NCBI GenBank assembly: GCA_029558315.1
Contig: JAKQFQ010000125.1
Span: 1-41,589 of the forward strand
Length of the DNA: 41,589 bases
From: Bacillota bacterium
GTDB lineage: Bacteria; Bacillota; Clostridia; Lachnospirales; Lachnospiraceae
Reading direction: 5' to 3'
In this document: positions 8,736 to 16,541 of the stretch, in pieces
Position numbering within the stretch: the stretch's first letter is position 1
Layout of the letters: each line of letters begins with the position of its first letter
The notes under the pieces: generated by a model
What the model was told of the DNA's origin: nothing
Databases searched by the model: none
The model's input: the letters and a program-made list of their open reading frames with translations, nothing else
Position numbers and translations under genes: made by a program

Positions 8736-9474
8736 CCGGCACCTCAATGTATTCTTTACATCCGTCTGTTATTCTAATGGTCTCTAATACTTCTTCACGA
8801 TCAAGGCCACCTTCCTCTACCAGTTCATCAATTGTTACTTTTCTCATGTATTCCTTGGATATCTCAGCAGCCTTGTCAGTAACACGATCAACTAATTCCA
8901 ATGCTTTTCGAAGGGTCTCCTCTTCTTCGCTTTCCATTCCAACATACTCTTCCATCGCATTCATGACTGTTCTGGTAATCATAGCATCGGCATCCTCCGG
9001 ACTCTCAATACATTCCATCATGGACACTGCCATTGCAAGTGCAACATTTCCTTCTCCAATCAGATCCGACATATTGGCACCCTGTCCAACATAAAGCTTG
9101 GCAATATCAACAACATTGTTCAGATAGACTTTGATCAATTCTTCTCTTGCCATCTTGTCTCCACTGATTGCGGACATTGTGATGGCTCGCTTCTTCGCAT
9201 CACTATATTGCTCAATCTCCTCTAACTCTTCCAGATAGAATTTTAAATATCCATTATCTTCTTCACTCATAAACTCCTGTGAATCCAATGGCTGGTCAAT
9301 TCCGATATGATTCTTTTCCAGATAATCATAAATTAACTTCATTTGTTCAGTGGACATCTGGGGAAAACATTCATCAATCTGTTCCTTCGTAAGATATCCG
9401 CCTTGTAAGGCAGCTGTATCCTTCAGTTCATATAGCTTCCTGGCAAATTGTAATTCTTCTTCTCTATCAGACAT
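8722..9474 (-). CDS. Degenerate sigma-70-like protein lacking region 4
   Basis: A 250-residue protein resembling part of a primary sigma factor. Residues 27-60 look like the acidic region 1.1 fold (YLTKEQIDECFPQ, MKLIYDYLEKNHIGI), about 72-90 like region 1.2, 108-155 like the core-binding region 2 (NNVVDIAKLYVGQG, SDLIGEGNVALAMAV), and 213-235 like the helix-turn-helix of region 3 (TIDELVEEGGLDREEVLETI). The aromatic promoter-melting residues of regions 2.3-2.4 are absent (ITRTVMNAM in their place) and there is no region 4 for the -35 element. It may bind core polymerase without reading promoters, or be an evolutionary relic. It lies between the pseudo-rhomboid gene and the small overlapping gene. 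Confidence 0.8.
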   Translation of the reverse strand: MSDREEELQFARKLYELKDTAALQGGYLTKEQIDECFPQMSTEQMKLIYDYLEKNHIGIDQPLDSQEFMSEEDNGYLKFYLEELEEIEQYSDAKKRAITMSAISGDKMAREELIKVYLNNVVDIAKLYVGQGANMSDLIGEGNVALAMAVSMMECIESPEDADAMITRTVMNAMEEYVGMESEEEETLRKALELVDRVTDKAAEISKEYMRKVTIDELVEEGGLDREEVLETIRITDGCKEYIEVPDEAE

Positions 9475-9531
9475 ATTGCAGCTCCTTGTATATTATAGTT
9501 ACGTTTCTAATCCAATATTTTATGGATAAAT

Positions 9532-10455
9532 TTATCTCTTAACATGCTTATGAGTAAATAAATGCTCCTGACAGTATTCATAGTTTCCGTCACATTTAGA
9601 ACAGAAACGGAATTCCAGATCCGGATACTGATCATCGGTTCTTCCGCAGATGGCACACTTATGCTTGGAAATCTTCGCACGCTGCACTGGCTGTATTTTT
9701 TTCTTAAATTCACGCTGTCTCTTAATATCCTTAAGCGTTCGATGCATTCCCTTTCTCGTTGCAAGGAAGAATACCACAAAATTAAGCAAAGATGCACCAA
9801 TAATAAAAACACCCATGGCACGCATCATAATAATATTGAATACAAGCATAATTGCATAAATGATTCCAAGAACTTTCACCTTAACCGGGATAATAAAAAA
9901 AATCAGCACCTGCATTTCCGGATAAGTCGCAGCATAGGCAAGGAATATAGACATGTTTATATAGTATGTCGAAAAGAAAGAAGAATAGTATCTAAAGAAA
10001 TAATCTCCACCATATAGTGCCGGACACGCTTCTCCATAGGTCCTTAGTGCTTCCTGGTTCAGATTCGTCATCAAATCCGGAGTAATCCAATAGGAATATC
10101 CCATCAACAGGAATGCACCTGCTATTGTAAACAGGATTCCTGAGAAAATGTAATAATTAAAATAAAATTCTCCCCAGGTGCGTTCCAGATTGGTTCCAAT
10201 GGAATAGTAAAAAAACAACATAATTGCAACAAAGAAAAGGTTATTTTCAGCTGGCGGAATCAGTAACCAGCTTACAAGTCTCCACACCTGTCCATGGGCA
10301 ATTGCATAGGGATTTAATGATATTACATCCGTTATTGCCGGATTAATTATCTGCATCATGTATCCGATTGCATACATAATCACCATATATAAGGGAAGTC
10401 GCTTAATCGCGTACTTTCCGATCTTTCGCTCAAGAAAATTAATAAATTTGTTCAT
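9532..10455 (-). CDS. Rhomboid-like membrane protein with C-terminal zinc ribbon
   Basis: Polytopic membrane protein (about six helices, residues 20-235) with rhomboid-superfamily signs: the GQVWRLVSW loop matches the conserved Trp-Arg motif. The catalytic GxSG is not found; the nearest sequence is IIGASLLNF, and no catalytic His is evident, so protease activity is doubtful. After the last helix come a basic linker and a cysteine-rich end (CAICGRT, CSKCDGNYEYC, then several His), probably a cytoplasmic zinc ribbon. GGAGG precedes the ATG by six bases. A recognisable promoter lies upstream, so this is likely the first gene of the minus-strand series that runs to glyS. Confidence 0.8.
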   Translation of the reverse strand: MNKFINFLERKIGKYAIKRLPLYMVIMYAIGYMMQIINPAITDVISLNPYAIAHGQVWRLVSWLLIPPAENNLFFVAIMLFFYYSIGTNLERTWGEFYFNYYIFSGILFTIAGAFLLMGYSYWITPDLMTNLNQEALRTYGEACPALYGGDYFFRYYSSFFSTYYINMSIFLAYAATYPEMQVLIFFIIPVKVKVLGIIYAIMLVFNIIMMRAMGVFIIGASLLNFVVFFLATRKGMHRTLKDIKRQREFKKKIQPVQRAKISKHKCAICGRTDDQYPDLEFRFCSKCDGNYEYCQEHLFTHKHVKR

Positions 10456-10476
10456 GTCTTACCTCCATAATGTCCT

Positions 10477-10505
10477 ATTTTAACATTCCACATTGGAAAA
10501 GTAAA
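10477..10505 (-). promoter_or_regulatory. Sigma-A promoter for the pseudo-rhomboid gene
   Basis: Minus-strand TTTACT, 17-base spacer, TAAAAT, about 20-30 bases before the start codon. It probably drives the gene series towards glyS. Confidence 0.55.
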
Positions 10506-10511
10506 CCAATG
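10491..10511. promoter_or_regulatory. Inverted repeat over the -35 box
   Basis: CATTGG, nine bases, CCAATG form a perfect dyad that covers the -35 hexamer of the minus-strand promoter. The placement would suit a repressor operator; the regulator is unknown. Confidence 0.3.
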
Positions 10512-10569
10512 GAAAAAGCACAAAATATGCGTCATCACTACGATCACACATTTTTCGACATTTATTCCA

Positions 10570-10598
10570 TTGCGAAATGTTTTTTCTGGTCGTATAAT
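10570..10598 (+). promoter_or_regulatory. Sigma-A promoter for the 1421-residue activase gene
   Basis: TTGCGA, 17-base spacer, TATAAT on the plus strand, about 70 bases before the ATG. AAAGGAG follows eight bases before the start. The 211-base region between the divergent genes thus holds one promoter each way. Confidence 0.75.
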
Positions 10599-10666
10599 TA
10601 GAAAGTATGCATTAAAATTGTTACGAAAATATGAAATAAATTATTCAAATTAAAGGAGTTATTTTT

Positions 10667-13600
10667 ATGAACCAACCGATTTACAGACTCGGAATTGATA
10701 TAGGGTCCACAACCGTTAAGATTGCAGTCATTGATTCTGATAATCATATTTTGTTCTCTGATTACGAAAGACATTATGCAAATATCAGAGAAACTTTGAA
10801 ATCACTGCTTGAAAAAGCATTTGAACTTTTAGGAGATATTACCCTGCTTCCAGTAATCACCGGTTCCGGTGGACTTACCCTTGCCAAGCATTTGCAGGTT
10901 CCTTTTGTTCAGGAAGTTCTTGCCGTGAGTACTGCGTTAGAAACGCTCGCCCCAAAGACCGATGTGGCAATTGAGCTTGGTGGCGAAGATGCTAAGATTA
11001 TTTATTTTGAAGGAGGCAATGTAGAGCAGCGTATGAATGGTATCTGTGCCGGTGGTACAGGTTCTTTTATTGACCAGATGGCTTCTTTGATTCAGACAGA
11101 TGCTTCCGGTCTGAATGAATATGCCAAGTCTTATCAGTCTCTCTATACCATTGCTGCAAGATGTGGTGTATTTGCCAAGACAGATATTCAGCCTCTGATC
11201 AATGATGGCGCTACCAGAGAAGATTTGGCTGCCTCTATTTTTCAGGCAGTTGTCAACCAGACCATCAGCGGACTTGCCTGTGGTAAGCCAATTCGTGGCC
11301 ATGTAGCATTTCTTGGTGGTCCCCTTCATTTCTTATCTGAATTAAAGGTTGCCTTTATTCGTACCCTGAATCTAGACGACGAGCATATTATTTGTACAGA
11401 TAATTCTCATCTTTTTGCTGCCATTGGTTCTGCCTTGAATGCCAAGGAAGAAGGCACCGTAGAGGAAACCGGCATTGTCAGTATGCAGGAAATGGTGAAT
11501 CGTCTCAATGGCGATATTCACATGGAATTTGAAGTAGAACGTATGGAACCGCTTTTTGCAGATGAAGGTGCTTACGAAGAATTCAGGGCAAGACACGATT
11601 CTCATTGTGTGAAGACTGCCGAGCTTGCTAACTATCACGGTAATTGTTTCCTGGGTATTGATGCCGGAAGTACGACAACCAAGATTGCTCTGGTTGATGA
11701 GGATGGTTGTCTTCTGTATTCCTTCTACAGTAATAACAACGGAAGCCCTCTCGAGACTGCAATTCGTTCCTTTAAAGAGATCAGAGAACTTTTGCCCTCC
11801 GATGCCAAGATCGTTCGTGCCTGCTCTACCGGATACGGCGAAGCTTTGATGAAGGCTGCTTTCTTACTCGATGATGGTCAGGTTGAGACCGTAGCGCATT
11901 ATTATGCAGCTGCCTTCTTTGATCCTAAGGTAGACTGTATTTTAGATATCGGTGGTCAGGATATGAAATGTATCCGTATTAAAAACCAGACAGTGGACAG
12001 TGTCTTATTAAATGAAGCGTGTTCTTCCGGCTGTGGTTCCTTTATTGAAACATTTGCTCGCTCTCTGAATTATTCTGTGCAGGATTTTGCCAAGGCCGCA
12101 CTTTTTGCGAAACACCCTATCGATCTTGGTACCCGTTGTACCGTATTTATGAATTCTAAAGTAAAACAGGCACAAAAGGAAGGCGCATCTGTCTCTGACA
12201 TCTCTGCCGGTCTTGCTTATTCTGTCATTAAAAATGCATTGTTCAAAGTTATCAAGGTTTCAGATGCTTCAGAACTTGGTCAAAGAATTGTTGTTCAGGG
12301 TGGTACCTTCTATAATGATGCAGTTCTTAGAAGCTTTGAAAAAATTGCCGATTGTAAAGCAATCCGTCCGGACATCGCAGGTATCATGGGTGCTTTTGGT
12401 GCTGCTCTCATCTCTCGTGAACGATTTACCAAGGGATATGAAAGCACCATGCTTAGTTTCGAACAGATTGAAGCCCTTCAATTCACAACTTCTATGGCCA
12501 AATGTAAAGGCTGTACCAATAACTGCCGTCTTACAATCAACAAATTCTCCGGCGGTCGTCAATATATCTCCGGTAACCGTTGTGAAAAAGGTCTCGGCAA
12601 GCCCAAAAATGAAAACAATATTCCGAATCTGTTTGAATACAAATTAAAACAGATATTTAACTATGAACCGCTTTCTGCTGGCAAAGCGTTCCGTGGCAAA
12701 GTCGGTATCCCCAGAGTTCTGAATATGTACGAAAACTATCCATTCTGGTATACCTTCTTTACTGAATTGAATTATCAAGTGGTATTATCTCCCTTGTCCA
12801 ATCGTAAGATTTATGAACTTGGAATCGAGTCCATCCCAAGTGAATCTGAATGCTATCCGGCCAAGCTTGCACATGGACATGTACAGTGGCTGATTAATCA
12901 GAAGGTTGATTTTATCTTCTATCCTGCCCTCTTCTATGAGCGTAAAGAGACTCCGGAAGCCAACAATCACTATAACTGTCCGATTGTAACTTCCTACCCT
13001 GAGAATATCAAGAATAACATTGAAGAAATTGGTCGTGGAGAAGTACGTTTCCGCAATCCATTTTTATCCTTTGAAAGTATCAATACGATTCTTCCGGTTC
13101 TTGTCGATGAATTCAGTGAGATTCCTGCCAATCTGGTAACCAATGCCATCAGAAAAGCCTGGGAGGAACAGGATCGCGTTCATAAGGATATTCAGAAAAA
13201 AGGTGAGGAAGTTCTGGACTATATGACCAAGAATAACAAGCGTGGCATCGTTCTTGCCGGCCGTCCTTACCATATCGATCCGGAGATTAATCATGGTATT
13301 CCAGAGCTGATTAACGCATACGGAATTGCTGTCTTAACAGAAGACAGTATCTCACATCTGTCCAAGCCCGAGCGGCCACTGATTGTATCTGACCAGTGGA
13401 TGTACCACTCCAGACTTTACTGTGCTGCAAGCTATGTAAAGACCAGAGATGATCTTGACCTTATTCAGCTGAATTCCTTTGGCTGCGGTCTGGATGCCGT
13501 TACCACCGACCAGGTATGTGATATCTTAAGCGGTTCCGAAAAAATCTATACCTGCCTAAAGATTGATGAAGTCAACAACCTTGGGGCTGCACGTATTCGT

Positions 13601-14932
13601 GTCCGCTCCCTGTTAGCGGCAATTGAAGTTAGAGAACGCCAGAACAAACAACGCTGTATTCAGCCGACTAATATTAATCGTGTTCTTTTTACTGAGGAAA
13701 TGAAAAAGACATACACCATCATTTGTCCACAGATGTCACCTCTGCATTTTGATATGTTTGAGAGTGCCTTTCGCACCTGTGGTTACAATCTAAAGGTGTT
13801 GACCAATGACAATCGTCATTCTGTTGATGTAGGACTTAAATATGTGAATAATGATGCCTGCTATCCTTCTCTCTGTGTTGTAGGACAGCTCATGGAAGCG
13901 ATTCAGTCTGGCGAATATGACACTGATCATCTGGCACTGATGATGACTCAGACAGGCGGCGGTTGTCGTGCGACCAACTATATTGGTTTTATCCGTCGTG
14001 CACTGGAGAAGGCCGGATATCCTAATATTCCTGTTATTTCGCTTAACTTAAGTGGACTTGAAGACAATCCAGGATTTAAGATTTCTGCAAACCTTGTCAT
14101 TCGTCTTCTCTATGCCGCACTCTTTGGAGATATCTTCATGCGCTGCATTTATCGTATGCGCCCATATGAGATTACGCCCGGAAGTGTGGAAGAAGTTCAT
14201 CAAAAATGGCTTGCAAGATGTAATGAATTCATTACCCGCAAACATATGAATTTCTTCACTTATCAGAAGATGTGTCGTGAAATGATTCGTGAATTCGATG
14301 CCATACCAATTCATGAAGAAAGAAAACCTCGCGTTGGAATCGTTGGTGAGATCTTAGTCAAATTCGCCCCAGCAGCCAACAACTATCTGGTTGATTTATT
14401 AGAGCATGAAGGCGCAGAGGCGGTTGTTCCGGATCTGGTAGATTTCATGTATTACTGCTTCTACAATCAGATCTATAAAGCAGAGCATCTTGGTACGAGC
14501 AAGAAAACTGCAAGGAATTCCAAACTTGGTATCACAGGCATGGATTTCGTCCGTTCCTGTTCTGCTAAGGCATTAAAGAAGAGTAAACATTTTACTCCAC
14601 CATCCAATATCTATGAGCTTGTAAAACATGCCAGTGAAATTGTATCTATCGGTAACCAGACCGGTGAGGGCTGGTTCTTAACTGGAGAAATGCTGGAGTT
14701 AATTCATGCCGGAACTGCCAATATTGTATGCTGTCAACCATTTGGCTGTCTTCCAAACCATGTTGTGGGTAAGGGTGTTATCAAAGCACTTCGTAAGAAG
14801 TACCCAACCTCTAATGTTGTTGCAATCGATTATGATCCGGGCGCCAGTGAAGTCAATCAGCTAAACCGTATCAAACTAATGCTCTCTACTGCTAATAAAA
14901 ATCTTAAGAAAGAGCAGAATATTACAAAATAA
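10667..14932 (+). CDS. Giant acyl-CoA dehydratase activase-related protein
   Basis: A 1421-residue protein joining two BadF/BcrA/HgdC-type ATPase domains to a DUF2229/HgdB-like region. Domain 1 (about 1-260) has GIDIGSTTVK, GGEDAK and the cluster cysteine loop CAGGTGSF near residue 127; domain 2 (about 328-590) repeats this with GIDAGSTTTK, GGQDMK and CSSGCGSF. A cysteine cluster CKGCTNNC at about 612 starts the DUF2229 part, followed by a dehydratase-like C-terminus (GGGCRATNYIGF near 1090, QPFGCLPNH near 1357). Known relatives use ATP to push electrons from a [4Fe-4S] activase to a dehydratase; here both roles may be in one chain. The substrate is unknown. Single-gene transcript with its own promoter and terminator. 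Confidence 0.9.
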   Translation: MNQPIYRLGIDIGSTTVKIAVIDSDNHILFSDYERHYANIRETLKSLLEKAFELLGDITLLPVITGSGGLTLAKHLQVPFVQEVLAVSTALETLAPKTDVAIELGGEDAKIIYFEGGNVEQRMNGICAGGTGSFIDQMASLIQTDASGLNEYAKSYQSLYTIAARCGVFAKTDIQPLINDGATREDLAASIFQAVVNQTISGLACGKPIRGHVAFLGGPLHFLSELKVAFIRTLNLDDEHIICTDNSHLFAAIGSALNAKEEGTVEETGIVSMQEMVNRLNGDIHMEFEVERMEPLFADEGAYEEFRARHDSHCVKTAELANYHGNCFLGIDAGSTTTKIALVDEDGCLLYSFYSNNNGSPLETAIRSFKEIRELLPSDAKIVRACSTGYGEALMKAAFLLDDGQVETVAHYYAAAFFDPKVDCILDIGGQDMKCIRIKNQTVDSVLLNEACSSGCGSFIETFARSLNYSVQDFAKAALFAKHPIDLGTRCTVFMNSKVKQAQKEGASVSDISAGLAYSVIKNALFKVIKVSDASELGQRIVVQGGTFYNDAVLRSFEKIADCKAIRPDIAGIMGAFGAALISRERFTKGYESTMLSFEQIEALQFTTSMAKCKGCTNNCRLTINKFSGGRQYISGNRCEKGLGKPKNENNIPNLFEYKLKQIFNYEPLSAGKAFRGKVGIPRVLNMYENYPFWYTFFTELNYQVVLSPLSNRKIYELGIESIPSESECYPAKLAHGHVQWLINQKVDFIFYPALFYERKETPEANNHYNCPIVTSYPENIKNNIEEIGRGEVRFRNPFLSFESINTILPVLVDEFSEIPANLVTNAIRKAWEEQDRVHKDIQKKGEEVLDYMTKNNKRGIVLAGRPYHIDPEINHGIPELINAYGIAVLTEDSISHLSKPERPLIVSDQWMYHSRLYCAASYVKTRDDLDLIQLNSFGCGLDAVTTDQVCDILSGSEKIYTCLKIDEVNNLGAARIRVRSLLAAIEVRERQNKQRCIQPTNINRVLFTEEMKKTYTIICPQMSPLHFDMFESAFRTCGYNLKVLTNDNRHSVDVGLKYVNNDACYPSLCVVGQLMEAIQSGEYDTDHLALMMTQTGGGCRATNYIGFIRRALEKAGYPNIPVISLNLSGLEDNPGFKISANLVIRLLYAALFGDIFMRCIYRMRPYEITPGSVEEVHQKWLARCNEFITRKHMNFFTYQKMCREMIREFDAIPIHEERKPRVGIVGEILVKFAPAANNYLVDLLEHEGAEAVVPDLVDFMYYCFYNQIYKAEHLGTSKKTARNSKLGITGMDFVRSCSAKALKKSKHFTPPSNIYELVKHASEIVSIGNQTGEGWFLTGEMLELIHAGTANIVCCQPFGCLPNHVVGKGVIKALRKKYPTSNVVAIDYDPGASEVNQLNRIKLMLSTANKNLKKEQNITK

Positions 14933-14935
14933 CGA

Positions 14936-14964
14936 AAAGCATCTCCTTTAGAGGAGATGCTTTA
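14936..14964. terminator. Bidirectional terminator between convergent genes
   Basis: AAGCATCTCC, short loop, GGAGATGCTT is a perfect ten-pair stem. On the plus strand it is followed by TTATTATT, and on the minus strand by TTTTCG, so it can end the activase gene and the facing 146-residue gene. Confidence 0.85.
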
Positions 14965-14976
14965 TTATTCTGTTTC

Positions 14977-15417
14977 CTATGCGTTTTTCATGGCATTCTC
15001 AATTTCCTTTTGCTTTTTTTCCTCATCCGCCTTTTCTTCACGAAGTAATCTTTCATAGATTTCTTTTGCTTCTTCAAGCTGAAGATTCTTAAGTGCAATC
15101 TCATATACTGACTGATTACTGTTACTTTGAAGAACCTGTTCGATCACATTCTGTTTATCGTCGTCTTGATCATCCGTATTACGTTGTTCTTCCATTAATG
15201 AATCAGCATTCCATTCTGATTGTTCTTCTGTATTATCACTAAGCTGCTCATTACTCCAAGCAGAGTTAGACATCTGATCTCTTACATCCTCATAATCACT
15301 ATCTTCCGCGTCCTCTTTCATTGTTGTCTGTGCCGGAATTATATTAACATTCCACCACTTAATCAGATTGCCTCGAAGATAATTTTCATGATTGATTCGA
15401 TCCAAATGATCCGCCAT
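14977..15417 (-). CDS. Acidic coiled-coil protein of unknown function
   Basis: A 146-residue soluble protein that I cannot assign. The first 30 residues (HENYLRGNLIKWWNV) are relatively ordered, residues 35-90 are very rich in Asp, Glu, Asn and Gln and probably disordered, and the last 50 form a charged helix (LQLEEAKEIYERLLREEK). There is no signal peptide or membrane segment. It starts 38 bases after the degenerate GGDEF gene and likely shares its transcript, so it may be a partner of that membrane protein. The ribosome site is weak. Confidence 0.7.
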   Translation of the reverse strand: MADHLDRINHENYLRGNLIKWWNVNIIPAQTTMKEDAEDSDYEDVRDQMSNSAWSNEQLSDNTEEQSEWNADSLMEEQRNTDDQDDDKQNVIEQVLQSNSNQSVYEIALKNLQLEEAKEIYERLLREEKADEEKKQKEIENAMKNA

Positions 15418-15455
15418 ACGACACCCGCTTTCTTAACAGAATCAACGTATCGCAT

Positions 15456-16379
15456 TTACTTCTTAGCGGCATCTAACTCCTGCTTCACAAGAAGTTTCTT
15501 GCAATATAGTTCTGCATCTGCTCTCTTTAATACTTCATCAACGGAGAAATCTTTGTCTCCAGCAGAGCCACCCCAGACTAACTTACATTCAAAATTATCT
15601 GTATTACGATTCAGTCTTCCTACCCGTTTAATCCACTTAGACACAATTGCAATTGCTTCTTCTTCAATATAACCGCAACAAACAATTACAAAATGATCTT
15701 CTTCCATTCGATATGTATGAATGGTGTCACAGCTTAGGCGCCTCAGTTCTCTTGCAACCTTCGTAATAATACTGTCACCGGCCTCTGTACTGATAATCTG
15801 ATTAACAATCTTCAGATTTACAATATCAAGGCATGCAATATAAATACAGTCTACAAATGGATAGATCTCTTTTTTTCTCTTTTCAAATTTGGCTTTATTA
15901 CTGAGCATCGTCATACTGTCATGCTCTTCTTCCCAATTCTCTTCTCTCATGCCAATGATATATTCATTCATATCCATTTGCATTTTCTGAAGAGAATGAT
16001 AAAGCTCCTCAATCTCATCACCTGTATGAATATCAAGATTCTTTAGCTGCTTTTTACTCTCTTCTGAATTGTAATTCTCTTTACCGGTCTCATTATCATA
16101 GACCATCGAAGCAACTACCCCTGAGATACTTCGGATTGGCTTTATGATGTAATTCTCCACAAAAAATACCGCCAACAGGATAATAATCAGCGCTACAAGA
16201 ATCTCTGCACAGCTAAAGATGAGAAAAAATTGTGTTTTGGTAGATTCATTGGAGTTCGCATTCATTCCAATCGCATCAGAATAAAATAAATAGCTGACAA
16301 CAATGGAAAATATAACACATAATGCCAGCGATATTGTAACCAAAAGTACCGTTTTCGTTCTTAAAGAAATTGTTTTCAT
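15456..16379 (-). CDS. Membrane HAMP protein with degenerate GGDEF domain
   Basis: A 307-residue signalling-type protein: two transmembrane helices (about 8-30 and 50-73), a HAMP segment (IIKPIRSISGVVASM onward, to about 130), then a GGDEF-like fold (about 150-300). The fold is recognised from HDSMTMLSNKAKFEKRKK, which matches the DxLTxLxNRxxF start, and from the C-terminal VLKRADAELYCKK, which matches the usual ADxALYxAK end. The signature GG(D/E)EF is replaced by MEEDHF, so diguanylate cyclase activity is very unlikely; the domain may bind a ligand or a partner. The short loop between the helices leaves almost no external sensor. A good promoter lies upstream. Confidence 0.82.
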   Translation of the reverse strand: MKTISLRTKTVLLVTISLALCVIFSIVVSYLFYSDAIGMNANSNESTKTQFFLIFSCAEILVALIIILLAVFFVENYIIKPIRSISGVVASMVYDNETGKENYNSEESKKQLKNLDIHTGDEIEELYHSLQKMQMDMNEYIIGMREENWEEEHDSMTMLSNKAKFEKRKKEIYPFVDCIYIACLDIVNLKIVNQIISTEAGDSIITKVARELRRLSCDTIHTYRMEEDHFVIVCCGYIEEEAIAIVSKWIKRVGRLNRNTDNFECKLVWGGSAGDKDFSVDEVLKRADAELYCKKLLVKQELDAAKK

Positions 16380-16465
16380 TCTCCTACCTCTTTTGCACGA
16401 AAGATTTTCATTGTCAAATCTTCCAAATATTTCTGTAATTTACTAATTAATTTATTCACATTTAC

Positions 16466-16494
16466 ATTATAAACAATTACATTTCAGTTGTAAA
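16466..16494 (-). promoter_or_regulatory. Sigma-A promoter for the HAMP/GGDEF-like gene
   Basis: TTTACA, 17-base spacer, TATAAT on the minus strand, about 87 bases before the ATG. No clear terminator for the upstream polysaccharide operon is seen in the AT-rich gap (16380-16541). Confidence 0.7.
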
Positions 16495-16541
16495 TCAATT
16501 ATTTACTATTTGTTTCTTCAATGTACTCATATACTGTCTGA

